Source: a virus
Length of the DNA: 64,000 nucleotides
Strand: one strand, 5' to 3'
Virus record (IMG/VR): IMGVR_UViG_3300029993_000005
Span: 166,111 to 230,110 of that record
The notes under the pieces: generated by a model
Seen by the model: only the letters and a program-made list of their open reading frames with translations
The model's database searches: none
Told to the model about the DNA's origin: nothing
Translations under genes and position numbers: made by a program
In this document: one piece after another, positions 16,736-24,550 of the stretch
Position numbering within the stretch: the stretch's first letter is position 1
Layout of the letters: each line of letters starts with the position of its first letter

Positions 16736-18271
16736 ATGACAGGCACTATCACCATCCATGCACGAGAGGCATTCTTCATCAAGAAACAGGATATTAGTCC
16801 TAAAATAAGATCAACGTTGATCGACAAATATCGTCACATGTTTTATGAGGTTAAAGCCTGCAAAAAATGCGAGTTCTATGAAGAAAGATTGGCTGACGAG
16901 AAACAGCATCTTGAGGTCTGTGACAATTGTGCAGCTTTCAAGGGTGGCGCGGAACTGGCAACAGAAGTTAAGGTAGGTAAGAATTCGTATATCCGAACAC
17001 CTCTGGGCAATCCTGGGCCTTTAAAATCGGTGCTGGACCATCAAGAAATTAAGTACAAGTTCAAGTCCCATTTTCCGGATAAAAAGTTTAGTACCCCTAT
17101 TAAGTTCACTGGGACTTTGAGAGACTATCAACCAGAGGCCGTTGAGGCCATGGTTAAAAAGAAGCGAGGCGTAGTAAAATCCAGGGCGCGTACAGGGAAG
17201 ACGGTAATGAGTTGTGCCGCCATTTGTAGAATTGGCAAAAAAACAATTATCATGGCGTCTCAACGTGAATGGCTTTTAGGTTTTCAAGAAACATTCATCG
17301 GGTCAAAAACACAGAAAGCCTTAACTGACTGCAACCCCGATAAGATAGGTTTTGCACGCAAGATCGAGGACTTCAAAAAATACGACGTTTGTTTGGTAAC
17401 GGTTCAGACTTTCTACAGTGAAGGTGGACAGCGCTTGCTAAGAAAGATTCGTGACATGTTTTCAGTTTTAGTCTGTGACGAGGTACACACAGCAGCTGCC
17501 TCCAAATATGCCTCAGTTATTTCCAAACTTAATTGTGGCTGGAAGATAGGTCTTTCTGCGACACCCTCAAGGAAAGATTTTAAATTTTCGTTGGTACGTG
17601 ATTTGATGGGGCCAAATATCGCCGACCTTAAGGTTGCGCGGTTAAGGCCCCATGTTCGTTTGATACGTACCGAATATGTGAAGAAAGGGAAGGGACAACA
17701 ATTGTGGCCTTATATTGTTGGATCCTTAGAAAAAGATCCGAAACGTTTAAAGCTTATTGCCAAATGGGCCTTGCAGGACGTCAAGAACGGGCACATGGTA
17801 CTCATACCTTTTGCCCAAGTAGCGCCCATTAAAGCCCTCGTAGCGGCTATCAACACGATGGCTGGTAAGACCGTGGCCTACCCATTCTATGGGGGCCTTA
17901 AAAAGGCGGATAGGGATAAGTACATTGAAGGTGCGCGTCGGTACACTCACAAAATATTGGTGGGTAACATCAAACTCCTGTCCACCGGTACCAACATTCC
18001 CAGGGCCAGTTGTTTGTATGAGTCTACACTTTCTAGTAATATGGAAAATGCTGAACAGCGGGTGTCTCGTATTCTCACACCTATGGACGGCAAGATCACA
18101 CCTATTCTCCGTATCTTTTTGGATGATGCTCATGTTAGACGTGCGTGCTTAAGGACCGAATGGTTTGGGTGTATCAAGCCCATGTTCAAGCCCGTCATTT
18201 CAGAAAAAGACACAGAAATCCTGAAGGCTTATTTTGCTGACAAAGACCGGGTCCCCAAGGTGGAATGGTAG
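16736..18271 (+). CDS. UvsW-like SF2 DNA helicase
   Basis: A 511-residue superfamily 2 ATPase of the T4 UvsW/RecG-like branch-migration group. An N-terminal zinc-finger-like module carries Cys42, Cys45, Cys62 and Cys65. Helicase motifs follow: the Gln-containing LRDYQPEA (129-136), motif I SRARTGKT (149-156), motif II VCDEVH (DEVH, 248-251), motif III LSATPS (273-278), motif V GTNIPRAS and motif VI EQRVSR. UvsW resolves stalled forks and R-loops and shifts T4 from origin- to recombination-dependent replication; a similar role is inferred. The Cys4 module is not in T4 UvsW and may help DNA binding. Confidence 0.9.
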   Translation: MTGTITIHAREAFFIKKQDISPKIRSTLIDKYRHMFYEVKACKKCEFYEERLADEKQHLEVCDNCAAFKGGAELATEVKVGKNSYIRTPLGNPGPLKSVLDHQEIKYKFKSHFPDKKFSTPIKFTGTLRDYQPEAVEAMVKKKRGVVKSRARTGKTVMSCAAICRIGKKTIIMASQREWLLGFQETFIGSKTQKALTDCNPDKIGFARKIEDFKKYDVCLVTVQTFYSEGGQRLLRKIRDMFSVLVCDEVHTAAASKYASVISKLNCGWKIGLSATPSRKDFKFSLVRDLMGPNIADLKVARLRPHVRLIRTEYVKKGKGQQLWPYIVGSLEKDPKRLKLIAKWALQDVKNGHMVLIPFAQVAPIKALVAAINTMAGKTVAYPFYGGLKKADRDKYIEGARRYTHKILVGNIKLLSTGTNIPRASCLYESTLSSNMENAEQRVSRILTPMDGKITPILRIFLDDAHVRRACLRTEWFGCIKPMFKPVISEKDTEILKAYFADKDRVPKVEW

Positions 18272-18278
18272 CTTACGG

Positions 18279-18290
18279 CTAGTAAATAAG
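18279..18290 (+). promoter_or_regulatory. TAGTAAATA element, candidate promoter
   Basis: CTAGTAAATAAG lies eight bases after the helicase stop and 26 bases before the next ATG, at the head of a run of small overlapping genes. The core is identical to the elements before the clamp and the helicase at 21496. Confidence 0.5.
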
Positions 18291-18315
18291 TATAGAACTA
18301 TCAACGAGACGAACT

Positions 18316-18477
18316 ATGTTTTTTACAACTGTCCAATCGCCTATTACGTACAACCCAACTGAGGCCTCCCTATCTTTGTTAAAAGGCCTTCATCTTCTGT
18401 ACCCACATATGATGAATGAAGATCAAACTATGTTCTACGCACCTAATGGACATAGTTTGGAGGTGAGGCTTCAATGA
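18316..18477 (+). CDS. Small unknown protein (53 residues)
   Basis: ATG at 18316 (MFFTTVQSPITYNPTEASLS...) to TGA at 18475-18477, overlapping the next ATG by four bases. The overlap and the upstream TAGTAAATA element support it as a real gene. No family recognised. Confidence 0.6.
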   Translation: MFFTTVQSPITYNPTEASLSLLKGLHLLYPHMMNEDQTMFYAPNGHSLEVRLQ

Positions 18478-19259
18478 ACGAGATCAATGGTGGTTCGTCC
18501 AGGGCTAAGGTCCCCTATGCTAGGGGCTCTACTTACACTAGGTCCGGGTCTAAGTCAGGGTCTCCCGTCTATGATCCTAAAGACGAGGCCTCGGTAGAAG
18601 ACCTTCAGAGTATCAATAAAAAAATAGTTAAAAAACAAGAATTAGCTAAATCAGAATCCAAATCTAGTAGTACTCGTATTATGGTGAAACAAGGAATAGC
18701 TATCAAACAGGTGGTGCCTTCATCTGTCTGGCGCTGTGCTCCATTTAAATGGGACCCCTTACCTTTTTCTGTAGAGAATGAAAAACTTAATGACAGAATT
18801 ATTGAGGCCGAGGTCCAGAACCAAGGCTTATCCATGTTTCTGGACGATGTAAGAATTCCCATTGTTTATGGTGTGTCAGGCAACCCCGATGACGTACAGG
18901 CCCGTTATTTCGCGGCCTTCCTAGTCGACGCTCATCTACAGGCCCTAGGATCAAAAGCAAATGTAGTGTGGCATACCTTGTACGGTGGATTTGACAATCC
19001 GTTACTCAAGTCCCACACGGATAACGATTTAATAGAAAAACCCTCATTATTGGTTCTCACCAATTTGAGCCCCGCTAGTACAGGGGTGAAACTGGATAAG
19101 GCTAAAGATCTGCTGGAGAAGTTTCAAGACATTCCACGTATAGTGGTCATGGCCGGTGAAGACCCTTTGTCATTCCTGTCCTGCAGACTATACAGTGAAG
19201 TAAATGCTTTAGCCTATTTCTGTCAAAGCTTGGTCAAACGAAAAATGGATATTATATGA
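18474..19259 (+). CDS. Unknown protein, possibly a degenerate helicase-loader ATPase
   Basis: 261 residues. The first 75 are disordered, Ser/Gly/Lys-rich (SKSGSPVYDPKD, SESKSSSTR). The rest is alpha/beta, with a strand PIVYGVSGNPDDVQARYFAAF where a P-loop would be expected, a buried strand SLLVLTNLSPAS, and IVVMAGEDPLSFLSCRLY near the end. The order of elements resembles DnaC-type loaders, but Walker A (G-x-x-G-x-G-K-T/S) and Walker B are absent. Its neighbourhood, a few kb upstream of the DnaB-type helicase, suggests a loader or a loader-derived protein. I am unsure. Confidence 0.72.
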   Translation: MNEINGGSSRAKVPYARGSTYTRSGSKSGSPVYDPKDEASVEDLQSINKKIVKKQELAKSESKSSSTRIMVKQGIAIKQVVPSSVWRCAPFKWDPLPFSVENEKLNDRIIEAEVQNQGLSMFLDDVRIPIVYGVSGNPDDVQARYFAAFLVDAHLQALGSKANVVWHTLYGGFDNPLLKSHTDNDLIEKPSLLVLTNLSPASTGVKLDKAKDLLEKFQDIPRIVVMAGEDPLSFLSCRLYSEVNALAYFCQSLVKRKMDII

Positions 19260-19600
19260 AGGACCCTCAAGTTGTTATTCAGTTATCAACGTTTTCGTTA
19301 GCTAAGACTTGGAGACCAGGAGTCCGTAAGTCAAAACCTATTGCTACTCTGACCGGCGTTATTCATAACGGTGGCGGGTTTAACTGCAAATTCAGTTTCA
19401 ACTTTGGACATAGATCACAATTGGTGTTTGAGGACGCTCGTATATTTGATGGTTCCGAGCCTAAGACACTAGCTTTGTTAGTAAAGAATCGATTACTGGA
19501 TTGGGCAAAGGCAACTGATTCCATACCTGAAGAACTAAGATCCGAGCTGGTTCAAAGCATATTGAAACATGATCAAGGTCAAGGTCACGGCTCGTCATGA
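19256..19600 (+). CDS. Unknown 114-residue protein
   Basis: Overlaps the preceding stop by four bases (ATGA) and the following gene by four bases. A beta-rich N-terminal part (VVIQLSTFSLAKTW, FNCKFSFNFGHR) is followed by a C-terminal helix pair. Ends in a Gly/His/Ser tail (DQGQGHGSS). No family recognised. Translationally coupled to its neighbours. Confidence 0.7.
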   Translation: MKDPQVVIQLSTFSLAKTWRPGVRKSKPIATLTGVIHNGGGFNCKFSFNFGHRSQLVFEDARIFDGSEPKTLALLVKNRLLDWAKATDSIPEELRSELVQSILKHDQGQGHGSS

Positions 19601-19803
19601 AATGGTCAACCAATGAAAAAGTTGATAAAACGTTGCAGGACTATGCTCAAAGAGTTATTGATACTGAGGACGACAAAGAAAGATTTGCTGTAGCCCTAGG
19701 TTATATTGGTGCGGCCTGTACTTTGTACAGAGGAGAGCCATTGTTGAATAATTATATTTGTATATTAGCCCAATTAGCTTTATTTCCATTGGACATTAAA
19801 TGA
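19597..19803 (+). CDS. Small unknown protein (68 residues)
   Basis: MKWSTNEKVDKTLQDYA..., mostly helical, with a hydrophobic second half (LLNNYICILAQLALFPLDIK) that may be a membrane-proximal or buried helix. Four-base overlaps on both sides place it firmly in the operon. Function unknown. Confidence 0.65.
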   Translation: MKWSTNEKVDKTLQDYAQRVIDTEDDKERFAVALGYIGAACTLYRGEPLLNNYICILAQLALFPLDIK

Positions 19804-20126
19804 ACAGCGATTACACCAAGTTAGTTAAAGATTTGCGGCTCCTGTATTTCACTACGGTAGTGCAAGAGCTAAATGATGAACAAACCCGTCGTTCACTAAG
19901 AATCCTGTTTCTAGAACACTGCTACTCAAGTCCCGGAATAACTAGCGCCCAAATACAATGTGATAAATCCAATAACCCACCGTCCGTTGTTGAGGCTAAG
20001 GACTTGGCGATTCGAGTTAAAGTTCAATGGTCTGCTGGTGATCAGACAATGATTTATATGTCGGTATATAAAGTCAGCGTGTTCCACAATTTAAAAGAAG
20101 TACCAAATGGGTTGAATCCAGAATGA
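19800..20126 (+). CDS. Unknown 108-residue protein
   Basis: MNSDYTKLVKDLRLLYF..., a helical start followed by a beta-rich domain (AIRVKVQWSAGDQTMIYMSV). It overlaps both neighbours by four bases. No family recognised. Confidence 0.65.
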   Translation: MNSDYTKLVKDLRLLYFTTVVQELNDEQTRRSLRILFLEHCYSSPGITSAQIQCDKSNNPPSVVEAKDLAIRVKVQWSAGDQTMIYMSVYKVSVFHNLKEVPNGLNPE

Positions 20127-20248
20127 GAAGTAAGTTAAGGCGCAAATGCGCTATCTGTTGGTGGCTAGTCCTAGTATTTGTGGTTGTCCCAATATCGACT
20201 TATTTATATGTAGCAGCGGTCTTAACCGAGGGTTCTCAATATGAATAG
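20123..20248 (+). CDS. Small membrane protein (41 residues)
   Basis: ATG at 20123 overlaps the previous stop (ATGA) and the frame ends at TAG 20246-20248. A basic N-terminus (MRSKLRRKCAICWW) precedes one hydrophobic span (LVLVFVVVPISTYLYVAAVL), the layout of a single-pass protein with the N-terminus inside. Two Cys sit at the membrane boundary. It could be an inner-membrane effector or a lysis-related peptide; nothing points to one over the other. Confidence 0.55.
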   Translation: MRSKLRRKCAICWWLVLVFVVVPISTYLYVAAVLTEGSQYE

Positions 20249-20414
20249 TCGACAACGTAGGGTTAACCGCCGAGCTGATCTAAGAAAACCTTATTGCTTT
20301 GTTCTTGAGCCAGAACACGATTTCTATGAAAGACTAGTGGCTGACTATATTGAACCCGACGAACCTATAGCTAAGGACAGACCGCTATTAAAAGGCGAGT
20401 TAGGAACGATCTAG
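20241..20414 (+). CDS. Small basic-acidic protein (57 residues)
   Basis: ATG at 20241, inside the end of the small membrane protein gene, to TAG at 20412-20414. The first 17 residues are strongly basic (MNSRQRRVNRRADLRK) and the rest acidic. No family recognised. A tandem AGGTTATC repeat (20413-20428) follows the stop. Confidence 0.5.
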   Translation: MNSRQRRVNRRADLRKPYCFVLEPEHDFYERLVADYIEPDEPIAKDRPLLKGELGTI

Positions 20415-20458
20415 GTTATCAGGTTATCTATTAAACTAAATAAATATAGGTTTCAGCT

Positions 20459-21328
20459 ATGATTTATATGGGAAGTAAAGCGAGTTTCGGCAAAGAAATA
20501 ATGAGGACTATGCTGTCCAGCAGACCAGATGCTACAGTTTATGTAGAGCCATTTGCCGGTGGTATGAACATGATGAAATATGCTCCACCAACAATGAAAA
20601 GAATCGGGAATGACATTAATGAATTCCTGATTGCCATGTGGAGAGCATTGGATAAGGGCTGGACCCCACCTAAGTTCGTTAGTCGTGCACTCTAAGTAGA
20701 GTGCAAAGCTAATCACTATGCACGGTCAGCGGCCCTAACCAGCTACATTGGGTTTGGTTGTACTTTTGGTAGTGCATGGTTTAGTAGTTATTTAGACAAA
20801 GGTAAATTCAAAGACGGTAGTGTACGTAACTATCAAGCTGAGGCCTTAAAAAGTATACTCAAACAACTTCCGGCCCTAACGGATGTTGAGTTCTTAAACA
20901 AAAGTTACTCGGATTTGGAAATACCTGACGGTGCTTTAGTATATTGTGATCCCCCCTATGAAGGAACTGCAGGTTATAAAGATGCATTTGACAACTCCAA
21001 GTTCTGGACCTGGGTTAGAAAACTTTCATTAAGATGTACTGTCTTTGTCTCTGAATATAAGGCTCCACCAGATTTTAATTGTGTTTGGAGTAAAAATAGA
21101 AAAGTGACTCTGCATAATGCTTCTAACAAAATATCCAAACAAAGAGTAGAAAAACTATTTGTCTGGAGCGGAGCATCAATCAGAAAAGAGGAGAATGCTA
21201 TTTTGATTCTGTGGACTGAACCCTTAGTTGAGACTAAAGCTTTCTTAATTGAGCCTAAGTCCGATAAGCAACGTCAGAAACTTTTATCTTTGAATAATCG
21301 ATTCGTCAATGACTCAAATCTAGATTAA
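20459..21328 (+). pseudogene. D12-class Dam adenine methyltransferase interrupted by an in-frame TAA
   Basis: Two in-frame pieces (20459-20695 and its continuation to 21328) together form one N6-adenine methyltransferase of the D12/Dam class. Visible are the SAM-binding start MIYMGSKASFGKEI, motif I VEPFAGGMN, a central YIGFGCTFGSAWFSSYL segment and the catalytic YCDPPYEG. A single TAA at 20693-20695 separates PPKFVSRAL from VECKANHYARSAAL; the reading frame does not change, and homology continues smoothly across it. The TAA lies inside a perfect 7-bp hairpin. After the terminal TAA the same frame stays open to 21457 (KHLVYQLNERVQDQDP...). Either the gene is inactivated by a nonsense mutation, or readthrough or two-piece complementation occurs. 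A second, intact D12 methylase is at 27113-27985 on the other strand. Confidence 0.85.
20687..20704 (+). promoter_or_regulatory. Hairpin enclosing the in-frame TAA of the Dam gene
   Basis: GCACTCT-AAGT-AGAGTGC is a perfect 7-bp stem with a 4-base loop, in the middle of the methylase gene. The TAA codon straddles stem and loop. No U-run follows, so it is not a normal terminator. Confidence 0.6.
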
Positions 21329-21457
21329 AAGCATCTGGTCTACCAGTTGAATGAAAGAGTTCAAGATCAAGATCCAACACTGAATAAATACAGGGTTGAT
21401 TATCCCTTGGCTTTAAACCAACCATTAACTGTTGTCCATTGTGGAATTATTGACTAG

Positions 21458-21468
21458 CAGTAAATAAG
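21458..21468 (+). promoter_or_regulatory. AGTAAATA element upstream of the DnaB-type helicase
   Basis: CAGTAAATAAG lies 28 bases before the helicase ATG and is followed by AGTAGAGCAACAT. It is slightly diverged from the CTAGTAAATA core (CTAGCAGTAAATA). Confidence 0.45.
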
Positions 21469-21495
21469 AGTAGAGCAACATAAAAGGATTAAGGT

Positions 21496-22854
21496 ATGGC
21501 CCGATTAGTTAGCCTGAAAGCAGAGTTAGCAGTGCTTAGAGGTATGTGTAGCAAGAATAAAAAGATAGCGGGGGCCCTACTCTCAAATACAGACGAATCA
21601 TATTTTTACTCAGAAGAAAGTGTAGAACTCTACCAGGCAATCAAGCGGCATATGCATGAATCGGGGACAGCCCCCAGCTACAGACTGCTTATTGAAGACC
21701 CGGAAATCAGTGAAGACGCAAGATCCCACATGCGGGATAGCCAGGCATCAGTGCTAACTGTTGAAGACGCTGATAAAGCTGCACGCATCCTCAACCGTTA
21801 TCGTCAGACACGTGGACTCTTCAACTTAGCCTCCCACATCAATGATGCGATGAAGGGTTCCCGTCTCAATATTGATAACCTGTTAGAGGACTCGGCAACG
21901 GCCATCAATATTGTACGGAGCAAGAAGTCTAATAACGATGCTTTCACCCATTTCGGGCGCAACAACAACTCGAAAGAACTGGTTCATGATATTCTGTACG
22001 GCGATAACTCAGAGGACTTAATACCGTCTGGCATTGAAGCCTTTGACGAAGTGAACGGAGGATTTGCCAGAGGCTCTTTAGTTACTGCTGGTGCCAACTC
22101 AGGTGGGGGTAAATCAGTTTTAGCCGGTGCCATGGGTCTGAAGATGGCGGCTTTAGGCTACAAGGTATTGTTCGTTCCCTTGGAAATGTCTGAGAAAGAA
22201 ATGACTCAGCGTATCTTGGCAAACGTAACAAAGACCAATCTAACAAAGATCATTAGACAGCAGTTAGCAACAGGTGAACGAGATTTAGTATTCAAGCGTC
22301 AACGACGTTGGGAACGTAGAGTCAAAGAAGCTGGTGGTCGATTCACTATATTTAAGCCTCGTGAGGACATGAATATTGAGGAGATCATGGCTGCAACCGC
22401 TGCCTACCAGTGTGATGTGATGATCATTGATTATATTTCACTTTTGAAAGGTGTAGACGGTGACGATCAGTGGCGGGCCTTAGGGTCAGTTGCTCGTTAT
22501 GCTAAGATCAATGCCGAAATAGAAGGTCGCGTAAATATTTTATTGTGTCAAGTTAGCGATGATGGCAAGATCCGTTATGCGCGAGCCATAAGCGAGCACA
22601 GCAGCAATTCTTTAATTTGGATTAATTCAAAAGAACAAAAAGAATCGGGCATTACCCGTATTGAACAACCTAAGTCCCGTAATTCTATGGCCTTTCCTTT
22701 CTCTGTCAAGTTCGTATGGGACCAGATGAGAATTGAAAGGGCACCTACAGACGAAAGTTTGGGTGCAGTTGAGCATCCGCCAGGATCAGATGCCGAGGAC
22801 CCCAAAAAGGCCCCAAAAAGGCGGAAAATGCCCAACCTTGCCACTGATACATGA
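21496..22854 (+). CDS. DnaB-type replicative DNA helicase
   Basis: 452 residues of the DnaB/T4 gp41-like hexameric helicase family, which unwinds DNA 5'-3' at the phage fork. An N-terminal helical domain (LAVLRGMCSKNKKIAGALL) is followed by a RecA-like core with Walker A AGANSGGGKS (198-207), a downstream LFVPLEMSEKEM containing the catalytic Glu, and Walker B DVMIIDYISL (Asp312). A C-terminal ILLCQVSDDGKIRYARAISEHSS region corresponds to motif H3/H4. The tail is a Pro/Lys-rich stretch (KKAPKRRKMPN). A primase is not visible in the window. Good AAGG ribosome-binding site. Confidence 0.92.
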   Translation: MARLVSLKAELAVLRGMCSKNKKIAGALLSNTDESYFYSEESVELYQAIKRHMHESGTAPSYRLLIEDPEISEDARSHMRDSQASVLTVEDADKAARILNRYRQTRGLFNLASHINDAMKGSRLNIDNLLEDSATAINIVRSKKSNNDAFTHFGRNNNSKELVHDILYGDNSEDLIPSGIEAFDEVNGGFARGSLVTAGANSGGGKSVLAGAMGLKMAALGYKVLFVPLEMSEKEMTQRILANVTKTNLTKIIRQQLATGERDLVFKRQRRWERRVKEAGGRFTIFKPREDMNIEEIMAATAAYQCDVMIIDYISLLKGVDGDDQWRALGSVARYAKINAEIEGRVNILLCQVSDDGKIRYARAISEHSSNSLIWINSKEQKESGITRIEQPKSRNSMAFPFSVKFVWDQMRIERAPTDESLGAVEHPPGSDAEDPKKAPKRRKMPNLATDT

Positions 22855-22917
22855 TCCTCAATTTAGGGTCGCCACGGGCCTCAAAAGGGCCTTAAAACAG
22901 CACGTGGCGTGGCAAGG
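22836..22917 (+). other. Nested inverted repeats, likely structured RNA leader
   Basis: Two nested perfect repeats lie between the helicase and the next gene. CCTTGCCAC (22836-22844) pairs with GTGGCAAGG (22909-22917), and CGCCACG (22870-22876) with CGTGGCG (22903-22909), enclosing a small GGCC...GGCC stem. The outer left arm is in the helicase coding end. No U-run follows, so a regulatory or processed RNA structure is more likely than a terminator. Confidence 0.5.
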
Positions 22918-22953
22918 CACTGCATGTTTCATGCTCCAATTTAGAGAAAAACA

Positions 22954-23196
22954 ATGACAAACGTTATTAATTTTTGTAGGCCAGTCATTAGTCCCAAACC
23001 TAAGGTAGAATTCAGCAAGTGGAACGGTGGGCCCGGGCCCTGCCCTGTTTCCAAAGACCAAGTTGTGCGGGTAGTCCTACGCAACGGAAAAATTATGACT
23101 ATCAGCGCATGTGCTTTAACTTGGGAACATCGGGGCTTACCTTCCGATATAGTAGGATGGTCCGTAAGTCTAGAGCTGGATGCGTCTAAATACTAA
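22954..23196 (+). CDS. Small unknown protein (80 residues) starting MTNVINFC
   Basis: Begins MTNVINFCRPVISPKPKV with a weak GAGA site, preceded by the structured leader. Contains a GGPGPCP turn (DNA palindrome GGGCCCGGGCCC at 23029-23040) and a beta-rich C-terminal half (QVVRVVLRNGKIMTISACAL). The first eight residues recur in a tiny open frame at 23579. No family recognised. Confidence 0.65.
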   Translation: MTNVINFCRPVISPKPKVEFSKWNGGPGPCPVSKDQVVRVVLRNGKIMTISACALTWEHRGLPSDIVGWSVSLELDASKY

Positions 23197-23219
23197 GTTT
23201 AAAAATCAGGAATTTGGTT

Positions 23220-23561
23220 ATGCCAAAAATTAAGACTTATGTTCAAACTAAAGTTCATGTCGAAATAGACGTTGAATTTCCGTTTTACCGCAAAATTCGT
23301 GATGTCCACCATTCGGATTACTACAACGAAGATACCTATGTAAAGATCGAGGAGACTAGAACAATAACCTTGGTTTTCCGAACGGGTTGCGGCTATCCTG
23401 GAGACTATGAAAAGACTTCAATTCTAGTTGGGGCTACTAGTCTTGAGAACTATGGGATAGCTTATCTGAAAGGTACTGCGGATAACATGCTTACTGCGTC
23501 CGAGTTTAAGGCTAAATTAGCTGAAGCTTTGTCAGACATATCCCTAGCCGACCTAGACTGA
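23220..23561 (+). CDS. Unknown 113-residue protein
   Basis: Preferred ATG at 23220 with AGGA upstream; the frame is open to a TTG at 23214. MPKIKTYVQTKVHVEIDV... is beta-rich in the first 75 residues and ends in a helix (SEFKAKLAEALSDISLADLD). No family recognised. Last sizeable gene of the plus-strand block. Confidence 0.7.
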   Translation: MPKIKTYVQTKVHVEIDVEFPFYRKIRDVHHSDYYNEDTYVKIEETRTITLVFRTGCGYPGDYEKTSILVGATSLENYGIAYLKGTADNMLTASEFKAKLAEALSDISLADLD

Positions 23562-23578
23562 ACAGATTAAGATTAGAA

Positions 23579-23635
23579 ATGACCAACGTTATCAATTTTT
23601 GTATGTCAAGGCCCCCGACCATATACAAACATTAA
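23579..23635 (+). CDS. 18-residue mini-ORF repeating the MTNVINFC start
   Basis: ATG at 23579 encodes MTNVINFCMSRPPTIYKH and stops at 23633-23635. The first eight residues are identical to those of the gene at 22954, but the DNA differs at synonymous positions (ACA/ACC, ATT/ATC). It could be a truncated duplicate, a leader peptide or chance. Sits just before the block's terminator. Confidence 0.35.
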   Translation: MTNVINFCMSRPPTIYKH

Positions 23636-23654
23636 AAGCGTGCGTGCTCTAAAT

Positions 23655-23698
23655 AAAAAAGGGACTACACAATCAAATGTGTAGTCCCTTTTCTTTTA
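23655..23698. terminator. Bidirectional terminator between convergent blocks
   Basis: A-rich tract, then GGGACTACACA, a 6-base loop and TGTGTAGTCCC, then CTTTTCTTTT. A perfect 11-bp stem with U-runs on both strands lies between the plus-strand block and the minus-strand protease gene. Confidence 0.9.
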
Positions 23699-23708
23699 GT
23701 CTCTCAGT

Positions 23709-24470
23709 TTATGTGCTACGCTCTACGGTCCAAAAACTATCTGATAACGTTGGGTCTAGTACAAAGGCAAAGGGAAGCCAGAAATAGCCGTCTAGTCCCC
23801 ATTTAATGCCCCAACTATTGCGGACCAGAAACATACGGGTATTTAAATCGTAGCCCACCATTAATACAGCGTGACCGCCTAAGCATTTTTCTTTTGTATT
23901 ATCGGGCATAGGTACTATCCCCGTCTTTGCTACAACTTCGTTCTCAAACGATTCGTAGACAACGATACCGAACACAATAGGACGACCTTCACTTAAGAAA
24001 TGAAGAATCGTATTTTCGTGCTGGCTAATCTTTGTACATTTTAGGGCTCTACGTTTTAATCCATCAATATAGGCATCAGCTGAGGGTTTAGCCTTAAAAT
24101 GATGAACGTTATAGGGCCAGACGGCCTCTTCACATACGCCGTAAGTCTTGAGTGCTTGTATGCCATCAGCGATCTGGGCCCCAGCGTCTTGTCTGGTTGT
24201 CCCCTCAATTAATCGTTCGTTGTAATAAACAAAGTTGCGACTTAACCGGGTGAACTTCTGATGCTGAACCAGTTCTAAGTGCTCCATTGCACCAATGAAT
24301 GCGTGACCCGTACACGAGCCCTCCGATTCTTGATTCTCTACCGGACTACACTTAGGACGTAGATCAACTGTTCGCGGAACATCCACAGGATTAGCAACAG
24401 CGAATACTGGAGTCCTTGAGTCATAACTATCTCTCACTCTGCTATATTCTCTACTCATCGTTAGCCCCAT
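23709..24470 (-). CDS. Papain-like (C1 family) cysteine protease
   Basis: 253 residues with the full papain catalytic set. The oxyanion Gln47 and nucleophile Cys53 are in NQESEGSCTGHAF, His200 in CLGGHAVLMVGY, and Asn218 in VRNSWGIKWG. The domain starts after a short N-terminal stretch (PRTVDLRPKCSPVENQ aligns with the mature papain start), so no long inhibitory pro-peptide is present. No signal peptide is obvious. It is flanked by terminators on both sides, so it can be expressed alone. Possible roles are cleavage of a host protein, processing of virion proteins, or an injected effector; the sequence does not decide. Start choice between 24470 and the Met at 24458 is uncertain. Confidence 0.9.
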   Translation of the reverse strand: MGLTMSREYSRVRDSYDSRTPVFAVANPVDVPRTVDLRPKCSPVENQESEGSCTGHAFIGAMEHLELVQHQKFTRLSRNFVYYNERLIEGTTRQDAGAQIADGIQALKTYGVCEEAVWPYNVHHFKAKPSADAYIDGLKRRALKCTKISQHENTILHFLSEGRPIVFGIVVYESFENEVVAKTGIVPMPDNTKEKCLGGHAVLMVGYDLNTRMFLVRNSWGIKWGLDGYFWLPFAFVLDPTLSDSFWTVERST

Positions 24471-24483
24471 AAATAATAATGAA

Positions 24484-24521
24484 CAAAAGAAAAGGGCTAC
24501 ACCTAGTGAAAGATGCAGCCC
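24484..24521 (-). terminator. Terminator downstream of the 24551-25309 gene
   Basis: On the minus strand GGGCTGCA, loop, TGTAGCCC, then TTTTCTTTTG. The stem has one mismatch and a clear U-run. It isolates the protease gene from the virion gene upstream. Confidence 0.75.
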
Positions 24522-24550
24522 TATAGTTAAGCTTTTGGTCTAAAACTGGT

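Noticed and set aside
20198-20207. Second TATAAATA (T4-late-like) on the minus strand
   Set aside because: It is inside a plus-strand small gene, codes for part of its membrane span, and has no minus-strand gene downstream.
20459-21328. Reassignment of TAA to an amino acid to explain the broken Dam gene
   Set aside because: Many other genes in the window end in TAA with a well-placed next gene, so TAA is a normal stop here.
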